Of a DNA stretch of 64,000 nt, positions 1 to 10,748 are shown in pieces. The translations under genes were made by a program, and so were the position numbers. The stretch comes from Isotricha intestinalis. Taxonomy: Eukaryota > Ciliophora > Litostomatea > Vestibuliferida > Isotrichidae. The notes beneath the pieces were generated by a model. That model was not told the DNA's origin and did no database searches. It worked only from the letters and a program-made list of their open reading frames with translations. Positions within the stretch are counted from its first letter, which is position 1; each line of letters opens with the position of its first letter. The stretch spans positions 62,001 through 126,000 of the forward strand of contig JAJJLU010003461.1 in assembly GCA_023807065.1 (NCBI GenBank), written 5' to 3'.

Positions 1-2
1 GA

Positions 3-350
3 TATAAATCATTAAAAAAAAATAATTATAAAAGAAACATTCAATTAATAAAACCAAAAAAAAAAGATGAAGATTCAATATTAGAAATTTTTAAAAAATC
101 AAATAGTTCAATGAATATTCATTTAAAATCTTTTGATTTAAATTTAACTAATAGAAATAATATTTCAAATATAAAAACTCCAAATTCAAAAAAAAGTACA
201 TTTTTAGAATCTCTAGAAAAAAATAAAAGAAGTATTTTTAAAAAAGCAATTCTAAGAAAAATTAAAAATCAATTTGATAAAGATTATTATATTCAAGAAG
301 CAAAAAATTTTAAAAAATATGATATAAAAATTAATAATTATAATATATAA
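3..350 (+). CDS. C-terminal end of a Lys/Asn-rich protein, cut by the window edge
   Basis: The reading frame is open from the left edge to a TAA stop, giving about 115 residues of a longer protein. The first ATG inside the window, at 111, is probably not the true start, because the frame continues upstream without a stop. The visible part is basic and rich in Lys, Asn and Ile, with no motif, membrane segment or domain I recognise. It ends about 100 bases from the stop of the next gene, which is on the opposite strand, so the two are convergent. No function is proposed. Confidence 0.6.
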   Translation, partial: YKSLKKNNYKRNIQLIKPKKKDEDSILEIFKKSNSSMNIHLKSFDLNLTNRNNISNIKTPNSKKSTFLESLEKNKRSIFKKAILRKIKNQFDKDYYIQEAKNFKKYDIKINNYNI

Positions 351-448
351 TATTATTAATTGTATAAAAAAATATATTTGTTAATAATAATACCTATATA
401 CTATTAATATATATTTAAATAATTAATATAAAAAATTGATTTTTTATA

Positions 449-1432
449 TTACTTATTTTTTATTGAATAATTTTTTACTAATTGTCCAATAATATTAGAA
501 ACAAATTTTTTATCATTATTTGAAGTATCATTATGTTTTTCAGGAGATAAAATAAATCTTCTAATTCTATGAAATTTTTTAAAATATATAGTTCTTAAAT
601 CATTTCTTTTTTCTTCAAAAATTTTCATTTTTTTATTAAAATTTGTTTCAGTCATATTCATTTTTTTTTCAGTTTTAGAAAGTTTATCTAAATAATTTAA
701 AGTTTTAATATTTAAATTATCATTTTGATTTAATAAAACTTTTCTTTTTTTATGTAATTTATTAGTTAAAAAAGTAGTAATAAATTTATTATTTATTGAA
801 TTTTCTTTTAAATTGTCATCAATAGAAATAAATTTATTATCATTTAATTTCATACTTTGAAAACCAGGTAAATTAATATTTCTTTTTTTTTTTAAATTAT
901 TATATTTTTTTTTAAAAAATTTTTTTTCTTCTTCTTCTTCTTTTTCTTTATCTTCTAAATTAATCATTTCTGCTAATTTCTTAGGAGAAAATTCTTTAAT
1001 TTCTTTTAAAATTGAATTTTCATGAGTTTGAAAAAATCTAGGATGATTTTGAATAGTTTTAATTTCACTTTTAGAAAATTTTTTAGATATAATTTCCATC
1101 GGTTCAAAATAATCATCTTCAAATTTATCTGGAGATTTTATTTTTTTAATTAATTCTGGACTTTTATTTGTCATTATATCAGGAAATTTTTTTGTTTGTT
1201 TTTTTGGACATTTATATACTTGTAAAGAATTATGTTCTTTTATTTCTTCTACTAATTCTTTTGACATTATTATATTTGAATTTATTGCTTTATATAAACG
1301 ACCTTTTAAAAGATGATTTGATATTTCTGTGAAATCAACACTTTTTAATTTTATTTTTTTTTTTCTTAAATTTGGAAATTTTAAATTTGTTATTTCTATT
1401 GTTTCATTTTTTTTTCCTAATTTTTCTTCCAT
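449..1432 (-). CDS. Lys-rich protein of unknown function, 327 aa
   Basis: This is a single open frame with an A-rich context before the ATG and a TAA stop. The protein is strongly basic, has an acidic Glu run followed by a Lys run near residues 165-180, and looks mostly helical or disordered. No signal peptide, membrane segment or known domain is visible. Short Ser/Pro-containing motifs such as KSPEL and KSPDK near residues 89-101 could be phosphorylation sites, but this is only inference. I do not recognise a family. Length and codon use match its neighbours, so it is likely a real gene. Confidence 0.6.
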   Translation of the reverse strand: MEEKLGKKNETIEITNLKFPNLRKKKIKLKSVDFTEISNHLLKGRLYKAINSNIIMSKELVEEIKEHNSLQVYKCPKKQTKKFPDIMTNKSPELIKKIKSPDKFEDDYFEPMEIISKKFSKSEIKTIQNHPRFFQTHENSILKEIKEFSPKKLAEMINLEDKEKEEEEEKKFFKKKYNNLKKKRNINLPGFQSMKLNDNKFISIDDNLKENSINNKFITTFLTNKLHKKRKVLLNQNDNLNIKTLNYLDKLSKTEKKMNMTETNFNKKMKIFEEKRNDLRTIYFKKFHRIRRFILSPEKHNDTSNNDKKFVSNIIGQLVKNYSIKNK

Positions 1433-1641
1433 TATTAATATTTTATATTTATTTTATTATATGATTTTAATATATTATTTTTATTTATAGATAATTTATT
1501 TTTAAGTATTCTTCTAAACCTTTTATCCTATAATAATATATATTATTATTTTCAATACTTTACTCCAAACATTTTTATTCTCTATTTTATAATTCATTTA
1601 TAGTTCAAGATTTTATTCTAATATAATATTTATTTATATTA

Positions 1642-2049
1642 TTATTTTTCTTTGTTTCTTATATGTTTTAAAAGCTCATATTCGATTTCATCTAATTGTT
1701 TATATTCGTCTTCTTTAAAATTATTATAATATTCATTTTCATCAAAATTTATTTCTTCTCCTTGAATATTACTACATATAGAAGAATTAAATGAATCATT
1801 TGATTCAAGTTCAAAAAAAGAAACATTTTCTAATTTCTCATTTTCAAATTTGTTTTCATAATTATAATTATATTTTGTGTTTTTCATATAATTTGAAAAA
1901 TCATTAAATTTATTTAAATTCTTTTTTGAGTTTTGTAAATCTAGTTTTTTCGATATAGGACCTTGTTTTTTTTTGTTGAACAATTCATTTTTTAATGAAT
2001 AAATATCTTTATAATATTTATTTTTAGAAAAAGGAAATTCAAAATCCAT
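1642..2049 (-). CDS. Small acidic protein of unknown function, 135 aa
   Basis: This is an open frame from ATG to TAA. The N-terminal half is basic and the C-terminal half acidic and rich in Asn, Glu and Tyr (for example EYNNFKEDEYKQLDEIEYEL in the last third). No cysteine pattern, membrane segment or recognised domain is present. It lies head-to-head with a decayed Rab GTPase reading frame on the other strand. Being short and low in complexity it could be spurious, but the frame is intact in an area where other frames are broken. Confidence 0.45.
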   Translation of the reverse strand: MDFEFPFSKNKYYKDIYSLKNELFNKKKQGPISKKLDLQNSKKNLNKFNDFSNYMKNTKYNYNYENKFENEKLENVSFFELESNDSFNSSICSNIQGEEINFDENEYYNNFKEDEYKQLDEIEYELLKHIRNKEK

Positions 2050-2059
2050 TTATAATACA

Positions 2060-2520
2060 TAAAATAAAATATTCAAATTTAAAAATAAATAAAATAATTA
2101 TTAAATATAAAATTAATGATAATCAACATAAAATAGTATTATTAGGAAAAAATGGAGTTGGAAAAACAGATCTACTTCACTTTAATAATAATTTGTTATA
2201 TTAAATGAATAAGATACTTTACAAGAAAAATGTAGAATTTTATCAAATATAATATAATTATTTTTGAATATTAAACAAGAACTAAAGATTCTTTTCTAGA
2301 TTAAATTAATTATGTTAAAGATAATATAAAATAATGTTTATTTTTTTTGTGAAAATCAAAGTGATTAATATTAAAAAGAAGAATTTCTCGAATGAAGAGG
2401 GAAAAAAATTGTCAAAAAAATTAATGCTCTTTTTTCTGAATCTTTTGCTAAAAAAGATGAAGGTATTAAAGTTTATCAAGATATTAAAAAAAAGGAAATA
2501 ATTAATATTTATGACTTATG
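2060..2520 (+). pseudogene. Relic of a Rab-family small GTPase
   Basis: The forward frame reads KIVLLGKNGVGKT near 2127-2170, which is the first beta strand and P-loop (GxxxxGKT) of a Rab or Ras GTPase. It then hits a TAA, and further stops follow up to about 2340. A second readable stretch at about 2380-2510 matches the C-terminal part of a Rab: an SNEEGKKIVKKIN helix, then ALFSESFAKKDEGI in place of the usual ALFxETSAK. The switch regions are unrecognisable, no start codon is apparent, and there is no prenylation cysteine. I read it as a decayed gene copy. No short GT...AG intron that I tried restores the frame. Confidence 0.7.
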
Positions 2521-2698
2521 ATAAAACTAAAAAAATCAAATTATCGAGATATATTTATATTATATTTTTTATCTTTTAATTTAGAGTTATTGATATAAAT
2601 TATTTCTTCAATGTTATCGAGAAAAATAACAAATCATAAATTACAATCTATTAAATAATAAAAAAAAATTCAAGCATAAATGATACTTGAATTTAAAT

Positions 2699-4246
2699 TT
2701 AACTCTCTACCTGAATATTAACATTTTTAAATTCTTTAATTTTATTATTACGTACTATATTATTTTCACTTTTCAAATTTTGATAATTAAAATAATTATC
2801 TTCATAATGAAATTTTTCTTCATTTTCAAAAAGCAACAAAACAAAAGAAATAACAGAAAGTAAACTTCCAAAAAGAAATAAATATCTATAAGGTAAAATT
2901 AATGAATCAAAAGAATATTGTTGAGTAAAATAGCAAATTAAAAAGGACATAATAGCAGAAAATAAATTAGAAAATCCATCTCCAATACCAATCATTCCTT
3001 GAATTTCAATAGAATATTCAAAACCAAATATGTTGTATAAATAAGGAGTGAAAGCATATTTTTGAGTTACTTCAGAAACTTCAGAAGCTAAAGCTAAAAT
3101 GAATAAAAAATAAGAATTATTTAAAAATAAACTCATTAAAATTCCTATTGTTAATCTTAATAAACATAATATTCTTAATATATATATTGCACCATATTTA
3201 TCTACTATTAATCCTATTAAAGGTGCAACAATTAATTTTATTAATCCTATTGTTGCTCCTATAAATCTATTAAATGATACTGAATATATTAATATTCTAA
3301 AATTTTTAAAATTTGACATTGTTAAATATGAAACAAAAGGTGATAAAAAAGTATATATTGCTAAAAACCAGAAACGAGAGCTTTTTATTATTTTTTTCAT
3401 ATTTTTACTATAATTTTCATTTTTCAATTTATTATCTTTTTTTATTCTTATTTTTTTTAATGTTTTTTGTTCTGTTTTTCTAATTTTAAAATCTGATATT
3501 GTTGTTGATAATTCATAAATCATAGAAGTTGTTTCATTAACATTATTACAAATAATATTATTATAATTAATTTGTGATATTTTATTATTATTTGAATTTT
3601 CTTCATTATCACATTGATATTCTCTATAAAATAATAAACTAAAAAAAACAGCAAAAAAAAAGCTAAAAATAGAAAATAAAATGAATTTCTGATATCTTTG
3701 AGAAATATATTCAGGATAAAATTGATTATGACTTCCTTTATTTAAAGAAAAATCATTAATATTAATATATTTTTCAGAAATTAGAAAGAAAATCCCATGA
3801 AAAATAGTAGTAAAGACTCCAACACAACTGAATAAAAATCCTTTAGAATTAGGTTTAAAAAGGCAAACATTTTTAAAACAAATTTGATTACAACTCCCAA
3901 CTCCAATTCCCAATAAAATAGTAATAAAATAATAAATCCAAATATTTTGTTGAAAATATAAGCAAAATAAAGAAATAAATATAGTAACACTACCAAATAT
4001 AATAGTATGTTTTCCTCCTATTGTTTTTTCCATAAATCCACCAAATGGAGAAATTAATTTTGTTGTCATTAAATACAATGGAGAATTTATTACTCCATAA
4101 TGTATTGTTACCCAATTTTGTTTTAAATGAATATATGATGTAGTGTATGCTGTAAATTTCCATAGTATACTTATGTGAGTCGATGATATTTTAAAAAATA
4201 ATAATGATATGAATGATAAGATAAAATTTATATTTGATTTTCTCAT
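2699..4246 (-). CDS. Major facilitator superfamily transporter, OFA/MCT-like, 515 aa
   Basis: The protein is hydrophobic with about 12 predicted membrane segments in two groups of six, separated by a long charged cytoplasmic loop near residues 215-285. After the first segment it reads WVTIHYGVINSPLYLMTTK, then SPFGGFMEKTIGGKHTI, a layout like the start of oxalate/formate-antiporter and monocarboxylate-transporter families: a helix 2 portal followed by a glycine-rich loop between helices 2 and 3. The second half repeats this with APLIGLIVDKYGAIYIL. Length is typical for MFS carriers. It probably moves a small organic anion across a membrane, but the substrate cannot be read from sequence. The start ATG at 4246 sits just before the first hydrophobic segment. 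Confidence 0.75.
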   Translation of the reverse strand: MRKSNINFILSFISLLFFKISSTHISILWKFTAYTTSYIHLKQNWVTIHYGVINSPLYLMTTKLISPFGGFMEKTIGGKHTIIFGSVTIFISLFCLYFQQNIWIYYFITILLGIGVGSCNQICFKNVCLFKPNSKGFLFSCVGVFTTIFHGIFFLISEKYININDFSLNKGSHNQFYPEYISQRYQKFILFSIFSFFFAVFFSLLFYREYQCDNEENSNNNKISQINYNNIICNNVNETTSMIYELSTTISDFKIRKTEQKTLKKIRIKKDNKLKNENYSKNMKKIIKSSRFWFLAIYTFLSPFVSYLTMSNFKNFRILIYSVSFNRFIGATIGLIKLIVAPLIGLIVDKYGAIYILRILCLLRLTIGILMSLFLNNSYFLFILALASEVSEVTQKYAFTPYLYNIFGFEYSIEIQGMIGIGDGFSNLFSAIMSFLICYFTQQYSFDSLILPYRYLFLFGSLLSVISFVLLLFENEEKFHYEDNYFNYQNLKSENNIVRNNKIKEFKNVNIQVES

Positions 4247-4769
4247 TTTTTTTTTGGCTTTTTATTTTTTCATTGCAATAAATAGTATAATTTTCATTTA
4301 TTTTTTTTATATATATGAATGGAACTTAATAATAACCTTTTAATTTTTACTTTTTGTTTTTAAATGTTTTTGGGATTTTGAATTTTCAAAATTAATTTAT
4401 ATTTTAATTTAATTTATTTATTTTTGTTAGTTAAAGGAAGAGAAAAAACACTTGATTTGGAAATAAACTTTCATATTATAATATTGTTGGAGTTATTTTA
4501 AAATAGATTCTTCTTTAATAAAATCTTCAAAAAAAAAATTAATTAATTTTTTCTTTGTTTAATTTTTATACCAATTTTATATAAAAATAAAAAATATTTT
4601 TTACTCCTAATCTAAATTTAAATAAAAATATAAAAAAAACATAGATGTAAAATAAAAATTATAAATAATAAATAATCCCAAAAATTATCACTTCCCAAAT
4701 ATATTTTTTTAAAAATACGTAAAAATCTTCTTAATATATTAAATAGAAGATAAAAAAAAAAATTTAAAA
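4247..4769. other. Gap between divergent genes, no feature seen
   Basis: About 520 bases of A+T-rich sequence separate the start of the MFS gene from the start of the B-box/MORN gene. It must hold both promoters. I see no conserved motif, RNA gene or coding relic that I can support. Confidence 0.5.
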
Positions 4770-6926
4770 ATGTCAAGTCAAATGTTATATAATCACAGTC
4801 TTCAATATAATTCATCAGATGCAAATAATTTTCATTGCTTTTCATGTATAAATATTCCAATAATAAAATTAAAAACAACATCAAATAACGTAATAATAAA
4901 TTTTACATGTGAAAATAATCATAGTGGAGAAATGGAATTAACATCATATTTAAAGAAAATAAGAGAAACAAAAAAAAAAGTATTATGTGACTATTGTAAA
5001 AAACAACAAAATGATTTATCTTATTGTCCTAATTGTGATAAATATATTTGTGATCAATGTAAATTTTTTCATCAAAATGAAAAATGTAAACTTTTAAAAA
5101 TTGAAGAAATAGGAATTTTATGTCCAATTGATCATCAAATTATTTTTGGTTATTGTGAAGATTGTAAAACTAAATTATGTAATTATTGCTCTGGACATAA
5201 TGGACATAAAAAAATTATTTTAAATGATGTCATGTTTAATAAAAATAAATTAGATTATATTAGAAATATTATCGTTAATGCTGAAAATGAATTAAATAAT
5301 ATTGAAAATTTAAAAAAAAAAATTATCGATTTCTTTGAACAACAAAAAAAACAATTAAATGATTGTTTTAAAAAATTTTATGATATTAATAAAAGCGAAA
5401 TTGATATTTGTAATATTCTTTTAAATGTTTATGAAAAAGGAGAAGAAGAAAAAAAAATTGGAATTGAAATAATAAAAGATATTGAAAATATAATTAATTT
5501 TAAAACTTTTAAATATAAAGAGCCTAATAATTTATCTCTTTTAGAAATAGAAAAATTTATAAATTATTTAAAAAGTTCAAATTCTTTTTTTTTAAAAGAC
5601 TCTAAAAATAAGGATAATGATTATAATAATAATAAAATATTAGAAAATAGAGATAATGAAAATAATGAAGAAGAAAAAAGAAAAATAGGAAAAAATAAAA
5701 ATAAAAAAAATAAAAAAATAGAAGAAAAGAATATAAATGTATATAAAGAAAGTGATAAAGAAGAAAGTGAAAATGAAGAAAGTGAAGAAGAAGAAAAAGA
5801 AGAAGAAAGTGAAAATGAAGAAAATGAAGAGGAAGAAAATGAAGAAGAAGAAGAAAGTGAAGAATATAAGCAAGAAGAAAATTCCAAAAAAAATATTCCA
5901 AAATTAAAAAAATCACTTCGTTTAATGCAAAAAAGAAAATTAAAAAATGAAGAAGAAGAAGAAATAAATAATCATTATATAATAAAAAACAATAATAATC
6001 AAAATAGTAAAAAGAATAATATTTTTAAAACAAATTCAAGATCTAAAAAAAAAGAAAATTCAAATGATATTGAAAAAACAGAAAAAATAGAATTATCATC
6101 ATTAAACACAATATTTTTCCCTGATGAAAAAATAAGAAAAAAAATAAAAACATCAAAAAAGAATGAAAAAATAAGAAATAATTCAAAAAAAAACAAATTA
6201 AAAGATTCAAATCAAAATATAATAATAACAAAATCATCATTAAATAGGAAAATAATAGAAGAAAAAAATAAGAAAGAAATAGAGAAAAGGATAAATAATA
6301 AAGAGAAAGAAATGATGGAAGAAAAATATAAGGAATTAATAAAAAATTTCAAACCACTAAACGATGGAATAAAAATAACAAAAGCAACATATGAAAACAC
6401 ATTAGATCAACAATATTATGGTGAATTTGATGAAAAAAAAGGATTAAAACATGGAAGAGGAATTTGGAAATGTGAAGATGGATTTTATGAAGGATATTTT
6501 AGTAAAGGTTATGCAAATGGAAAAGGAATTTTAACAAGTAATAATAGTGTTTTTAAAGGTGAATTTAGAGATGGAGAAAAATTTTTTGGAGAAGAAATTT
6601 TCAATGATAATACTAAATTTAATGGTAAATATTATAAAGATCAATTTCTAAATGGAAAACTTTATTATTCTGATAATAGTGTTTATGATGGGAATTTTAA
6701 AAATAATTTAAAAAATGGTTATGGCACTTTTATTTATTATAAAGGAAAAGGAAAAAAAAAAGAAATTTATTCTGGAAATTGGAAAAATGATTTAAAAGAT
6801 GGAAAAGGTAAATGTACTTTCTCTAATGGAGATATTTTTGATGGAATTTGGGTAAATGGAAAAATGGCTGAACAAGGAAAATATTATATTGCTAAAGAAA
6901 AAAAATGGATAGAACTTCCTGTTTAA
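4770..6926 (+). CDS. B-box zinc-finger protein with C-terminal MORN repeats, 718 aa
   Basis: The N-terminal 150 residues contain three cysteine-rich units. The first is a C-x2-C pair (HCFSC). The second begins LCDYC and continues with CPNCDKYICDQC. The third is a B-box type 2 pattern running from LCPIDHQ through YCEDCKTKLCNYCSGHNGH. A helical region follows at about 170-260. Then comes a very acidic Glu/Ser-rich stretch at about 325-375 and a basic linker. Residues about 545-710 hold around seven MORN repeats, recognisable by YYGEFDE, HGRGIW, YEGYF, NGKGIL and similar units. MORN repeats bind membranes or act as structural scaffolds, so a membrane- or cytoskeleton-associated scaffold is plausible. 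There is no RING finger, so ubiquitin ligase activity is not supported. The gene at 57918 has a similar zinc-binding front end. Confidence 0.85.
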   Translation: MSSQMLYNHSLQYNSSDANNFHCFSCINIPIIKLKTTSNNVIINFTCENNHSGEMELTSYLKKIRETKKKVLCDYCKKQQNDLSYCPNCDKYICDQCKFFHQNEKCKLLKIEEIGILCPIDHQIIFGYCEDCKTKLCNYCSGHNGHKKIILNDVMFNKNKLDYIRNIIVNAENELNNIENLKKKIIDFFEQQKKQLNDCFKKFYDINKSEIDICNILLNVYEKGEEEKKIGIEIIKDIENIINFKTFKYKEPNNLSLLEIEKFINYLKSSNSFFLKDSKNKDNDYNNNKILENRDNENNEEEKRKIGKNKNKKNKKIEEKNINVYKESDKEESENEESEEEEKEEESENEENEEEENEEEEESEEYKQEENSKKNIPKLKKSLRLMQKRKLKNEEEEEINNHYIIKNNNNQNSKKNNIFKTNSRSKKKENSNDIEKTEKIELSSLNTIFFPDEKIRKKIKTSKKNEKIRNNSKKNKLKDSNQNIIITKSSLNRKIIEEKNKKEIEKRINNKEKEMMEEKYKELIKNFKPLNDGIKITKATYENTLDQQYYGEFDEKKGLKHGRGIWKCEDGFYEGYFSKGYANGKGILTSNNSVFKGEFRDGEKFFGEEIFNDNTKFNGKYYKDQFLNGKLYYSDNSVYDGNFKNNLKNGYGTFIYYKGKGKKKEIYSGNWKNDLKDGKGKCTFSNGDIFDGIWVNGKMAEQGKYYIAKEKKWIELPV
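5755..5880 (+). repeat. GAA-rich coding repeat encoding a Glu/Ser tract
   Basis: An imperfect GAA/AGT/AAT triplet repeat inside the B-box/MORN gene encodes a run of Glu with interspersed Ser and Asn. It gives long false open frames on the opposite strand. Confidence 0.7.
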
Positions 6927-7281
6927 AAATTTTTTATTTTTTTCATAAATTTTTTTAGGATATAAACAATTTTTTAATGAAAATTTGAAATTATTAATTT
7001 TAAAAATTTTTGATATATTCAATATTTTAGAATTTTTAATATAAAAATATTGTTTTAAATAAATAAAAATTCATCAAAAAATAAAAAAGAATATTTAATG
7101 AAAAGTGATATAAAATTTACAAAATTTAAAAAAATCTGAAAAAGAAAATAATAGTTGTTTATGAATTGAATAAAATTCATAAAAATGATAATAAATAATT
7201 TTATTAAATGAAGTAAAGATAGTGAAGATAAATTAAAAGAATGCTTTTTTCTTTATCAAAAAATATTTCTTTATATTTATT
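6927..7281. other. Gap between convergent genes, no feature seen
   Basis: About 355 bases of A+T-rich sequence lie between the stops of the B-box/MORN gene and the cornichon-like gene. No coding, RNA or repeat feature could be supported. Confidence 0.5.
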
Positions 7282-7814
7282 TTATTTTTTTTTACTAAAT
7301 TTTAGTCTTAATATTTCGAAATATTCTGTTATTTTATCTTTTATTATTTTATTATTTAATATAAATTCTATTAAAAAAAACATCAAATCAATAAATAACA
7401 TTATTGATGATATAACTAAAATTAGAATATAAATTCCTGTTTTAATTTTAAATTTAAAGCTTTCTTGATAATAATTCTTTTGATTATTTTTTGGAGATGC
7501 TATTTCATAATCTAAAATATATGTTTTTTTAAAGTAACTAAATATATTATATATTGTAGTAGGTAAACAAGTAATTAATAATATTTTTGATTTTAAAATT
7601 AATGAAATTAAACTTAGTGAAATTGATAATATTAATTCAATGAAAAAATAACTTTTTGTTTTTTTACTGATTTTTTCAATAAATTCTTCTTTTGTATATA
7701 ATTCATCAATTTCATTAAACTAATAAATAATTTTAAAAAATATCTTACTGCAAAAGATGTATCACAAACTAATAATATACTTATGATACAATGTGCAATT
7801 GCAAAAAATGCCAT
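7282..7814 (-). CDS. Cornichon-family ER cargo receptor, 167 aa, two exons
   Basis: The gene only appears once a 29-nt GT...AG intron at 7720-7748 is removed. Exon 1 (7749-7814) encodes 22 residues, a first membrane segment ending DTSFA. Exon 2 runs without a break to a TAA at 7282-7284. The joined protein shows cornichon features: an FNEIDELYTKEEF stretch after the first helix, where cornichons have F-x-E/D-L-x-x-D; PTTIYNIFSYFKKTYILDYE, resembling the YNxxxYxxxxxxxDxxE segment of yeast Erv14; and YQESFKFKIKTGIYILILV before the last helix, like ESFxKLxFYL. Cornichons are three-helix receptors that load membrane proteins into COPII vesicles. The C-terminus is longer and more basic than usual. 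The neighbouring anoctamin, a possible cargo type, lies 87 bases upstream on the same strand. Confidence 0.65.
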
Positions 7815-7901
7815 TTAATAAAAAAACAATAAATAAAAAATATAAATTAATCAAAAAATAAAATTAAAAATAGTGTTTTGAAAAATATTAAATTAACTCA
7901 A

Positions 7902-10748
7902 TTATGCTTTTAGTGCATTAGAATGTAAACGAACTAATTTTTCTCTTTTTTCAGCATCTTCTTCAATTTTCTTTTGTTTATTTAATAATGAATTATGAGG
8001 TAAATTTCTTCCTCTTCTCAAAAAGTATTTTTTATCATATAATTCTTTCAAATCTTTTTCTTCATCAAACCATTTTGGAAGTAAATTATAATCTAAAAAA
8101 TACATTAAAAACAAAATACAATTTTCAACACAAATAAAAGCAAATAATTTATAAGATAACTTTTTAGAAAAATATAAATCTTTACTGAATAATATCATAC
8201 CAATATTAGTTAACATTCCAATGAACATTAAACTCTTAGCTAAAATATTATATATATTAATTCCATTAGCTTCTTCAATAATAGAAATTCTAACTAAGAA
8301 AAATATTTTAAATACATCAACTAATTTTTCAACCCATACTAAAAATAATAATATTATAGGAGTTAAAGGAGCAGTAACACTAAATAAACAAACATAACCA
8401 AAATTAATAATCATTTCATTATATTCATATATCATTGTTGAAGTTTCATTACATAATAATTGATGAATAACACTATGAGTTTTAATTTCTTCAATTTTAT
8501 GTTTTGAATTTTTTTTATAATTGTATTCAAAAAATTTATACATTAAATAAGGAGTTGCTATTTCAAATATATTTAAAGCAAAATTAATAAGATATGTTGT
8601 ATATAATTGAGTTTCTAATTCTCTTAAACAAGTTCCAACACATTGTTCATTTAAAGCAGGTTTAATGAATCCAATATAAAAACCAGAAGAATAACAATTC
8701 ATAAAATCAAATATTATTATTTTAATTGCTAAATCATTTAATCTTACATGATCCTTTTTATAATTTTCCCATTTATTTAATCTAGTTGCTAAAAAAGTGT
8801 AAATATAATTAAAAATTTTAATTTGAATTGCATTTATTGAAGCATAAACCATATTTATTGAAGTATTATACCAATAATTTTCTTGAGTATCTTCTCTTAA
8901 TTTTTTTTTCTTATGATGCAACAAAGAATATGTAATAGCACAAGTTGAAGAAATCATTATTACTAAAACTAAATAAGAAAAAGCTTTTTTAAGATTATGA
9001 ATCCAAGTAGTACTTAAATTTATTTTTTCACCAAAAACAAATTCAATTTCATAATCAGGAGCAAATAGTTCTGAATCAGGTTCACTTGATTTAAAATTTT
9101 CTGTTCCAAAAATAAAAGCATATTTCTTTTCTTTTTGTTCCCAAGTTTTTAAAAATAAAGTAGCCCAAATTATAATAACAACACTAAATACCATTAAAAA
9201 AATATCTAAAGGAGTTATTGAACTTTCTTTAATTGATTTATTATTAAAAGGCTTTTCTAAATATATAAAAAGAGCAACTATAATTCCAACAATTCCAGGA
9301 AATAATAACCATTGAATATAATGTTCTAACCAAATAAAATAATAAGCAATAGTTTCACCATAATAATTCCTAATTAAATTAATCAAATATAAAAAATCCT
9401 TTAAAGAAAATATATTATAAGATTTATCCATTAAATGATTAAAAGACAATTTATCTCCATAACTAACAAAATTTCTTTTATATAATATAGTATTAAGAAC
9501 ATTTTTTTTTTTCATATAAGTTAACCTTAAGCATTTATCAAGAGCCATATTTAACAATCTAATTTTATCAATATTTCTAAAAACAGAGCTTTTATCACAA
9601 ATATCCTGATCAATTGGAATATCAGGGCATTCATGATATAAATCATTTTTTTCATATCTTCTATATTTATTTTTTCTTCTTGGATCAAAATGACAATAAG
9701 GAGGCCATAAAAAAGGTTGTGAAAAATGTAAATATTCAAATTGAATAGGACCTGAATTAGCAATATTAACATAATCATTTTTTGCTTTATCACTTGAATC
9801 ATAATCTAATGCTTGATGTTGACCTGTTATTAATCCTGAATATAATAATTCTGTTTTATTTAATTCTCTTCTATAATATTCATATTTAAAAGCATATGGT
9901 TTTAATTGTAATTCATATTCAAATTGTTCTGCCAGTGATTCATATTGCTTTTCATCTGCATATAATATTAAAAAAATATTATTTTCTAAATCTCCTAATT
10001 CTAATCTAATTTTTATTTTATTAAAATATTTTATTATACTACATATTATTAATAAATAATCTTCATAGGAAAATTCATAATACGATAAATTTTCTTCATT
10101 TGGATATATTATTTTTAAATATTCTATTGCTTCTTTATATAATTCTGGATTTTCTTTTTTTATTTTTACACTTTTTCTTCTTTTATATTCTTCTAATAAT
10201 ATTTCTAATATATCATCTGAACCAAAATTTAATCTTTCAATTGATTTTTTTAATAATTGAATTTCAGCATTTGAATTTTCTAATTTTTTTGATATTTTTT
10301 TTTGATTATCAGGTAATTCTTTTTTAACATTTAAAATACCAATTTTTTTATTTTGAATTTCTATAAAATCTTTTAATCTATTATTTTCAATTTCTTCACT
10401 ATTTTCAATAGTAAAAACTAAACCTTCACAATCATTTGCTTTTGAATATTGAAAATAATCTTCATGAAATTTTTTTGGACAAAATAAAATTGTCATAAGA
10501 AAAACATCATCTTCTTTTGGAGAAGGATATTCAAAAAGTTCTTTTAAACCTTCTGGATACATATTTAATATTTCATTTGATATTACTTCAGGACTAATTT
10601 AAATTATTTATTTAAATTACCTTTTTCCATCTATTTCTTCATCTTTAAATTTAAAGGCTTTTCCTTTTAATTTTTCTTTTACTTTATTTGATATTAAAGG
10701 CTCGTTTTCATCTTCTATTATAGATTCTTTTATTTCTTCTTCTTTCAT
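7902..10748 (-). CDS. Anoctamin (TMEM16) family channel or scramblase, 939 aa, two exons
   Basis: Exon 1 (10621-10748) and exon 2 (7902-10593) join across a 27-nt intron at 10594-10620, phase 2, adding a 53-residue N-terminus (starting MKEEEIKESI) to the long frame. The cytoplasmic N-terminal half is followed by about ten membrane segments from roughly residue 440 on. The core carries anoctamin signatures. These include EYNEMIINFGYVCLFSVTAP in helix 7, matching the E-x-x-E calcium ligands and the xFGFxTLF motif, and PLTPIILLFLVWVEKLVD in helices 7-8, which keeps the Glu and Asp of the second calcium pair. Since both ligand pairs are present, a calcium-activated lipid scramblase or ion channel is likely; sequence alone does not say which. 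The next gene starts 99 bases away on the other strand. Confidence 0.9.

Noticed and set aside
5602..5916. Long Leu/Phe/Ser-rich open frames on the minus strand opposite the B-box/MORN gene
   Set aside because: They are mirror images of the GAA-rich coding repeat. The forward gene has clear zinc and MORN motifs, while the reverse frames are only repeats.
7241..7432. A 63-codon hydrophobic forward frame
   Set aside because: It lies opposite the second exon of the cornichon-like gene and has no family features of its own.
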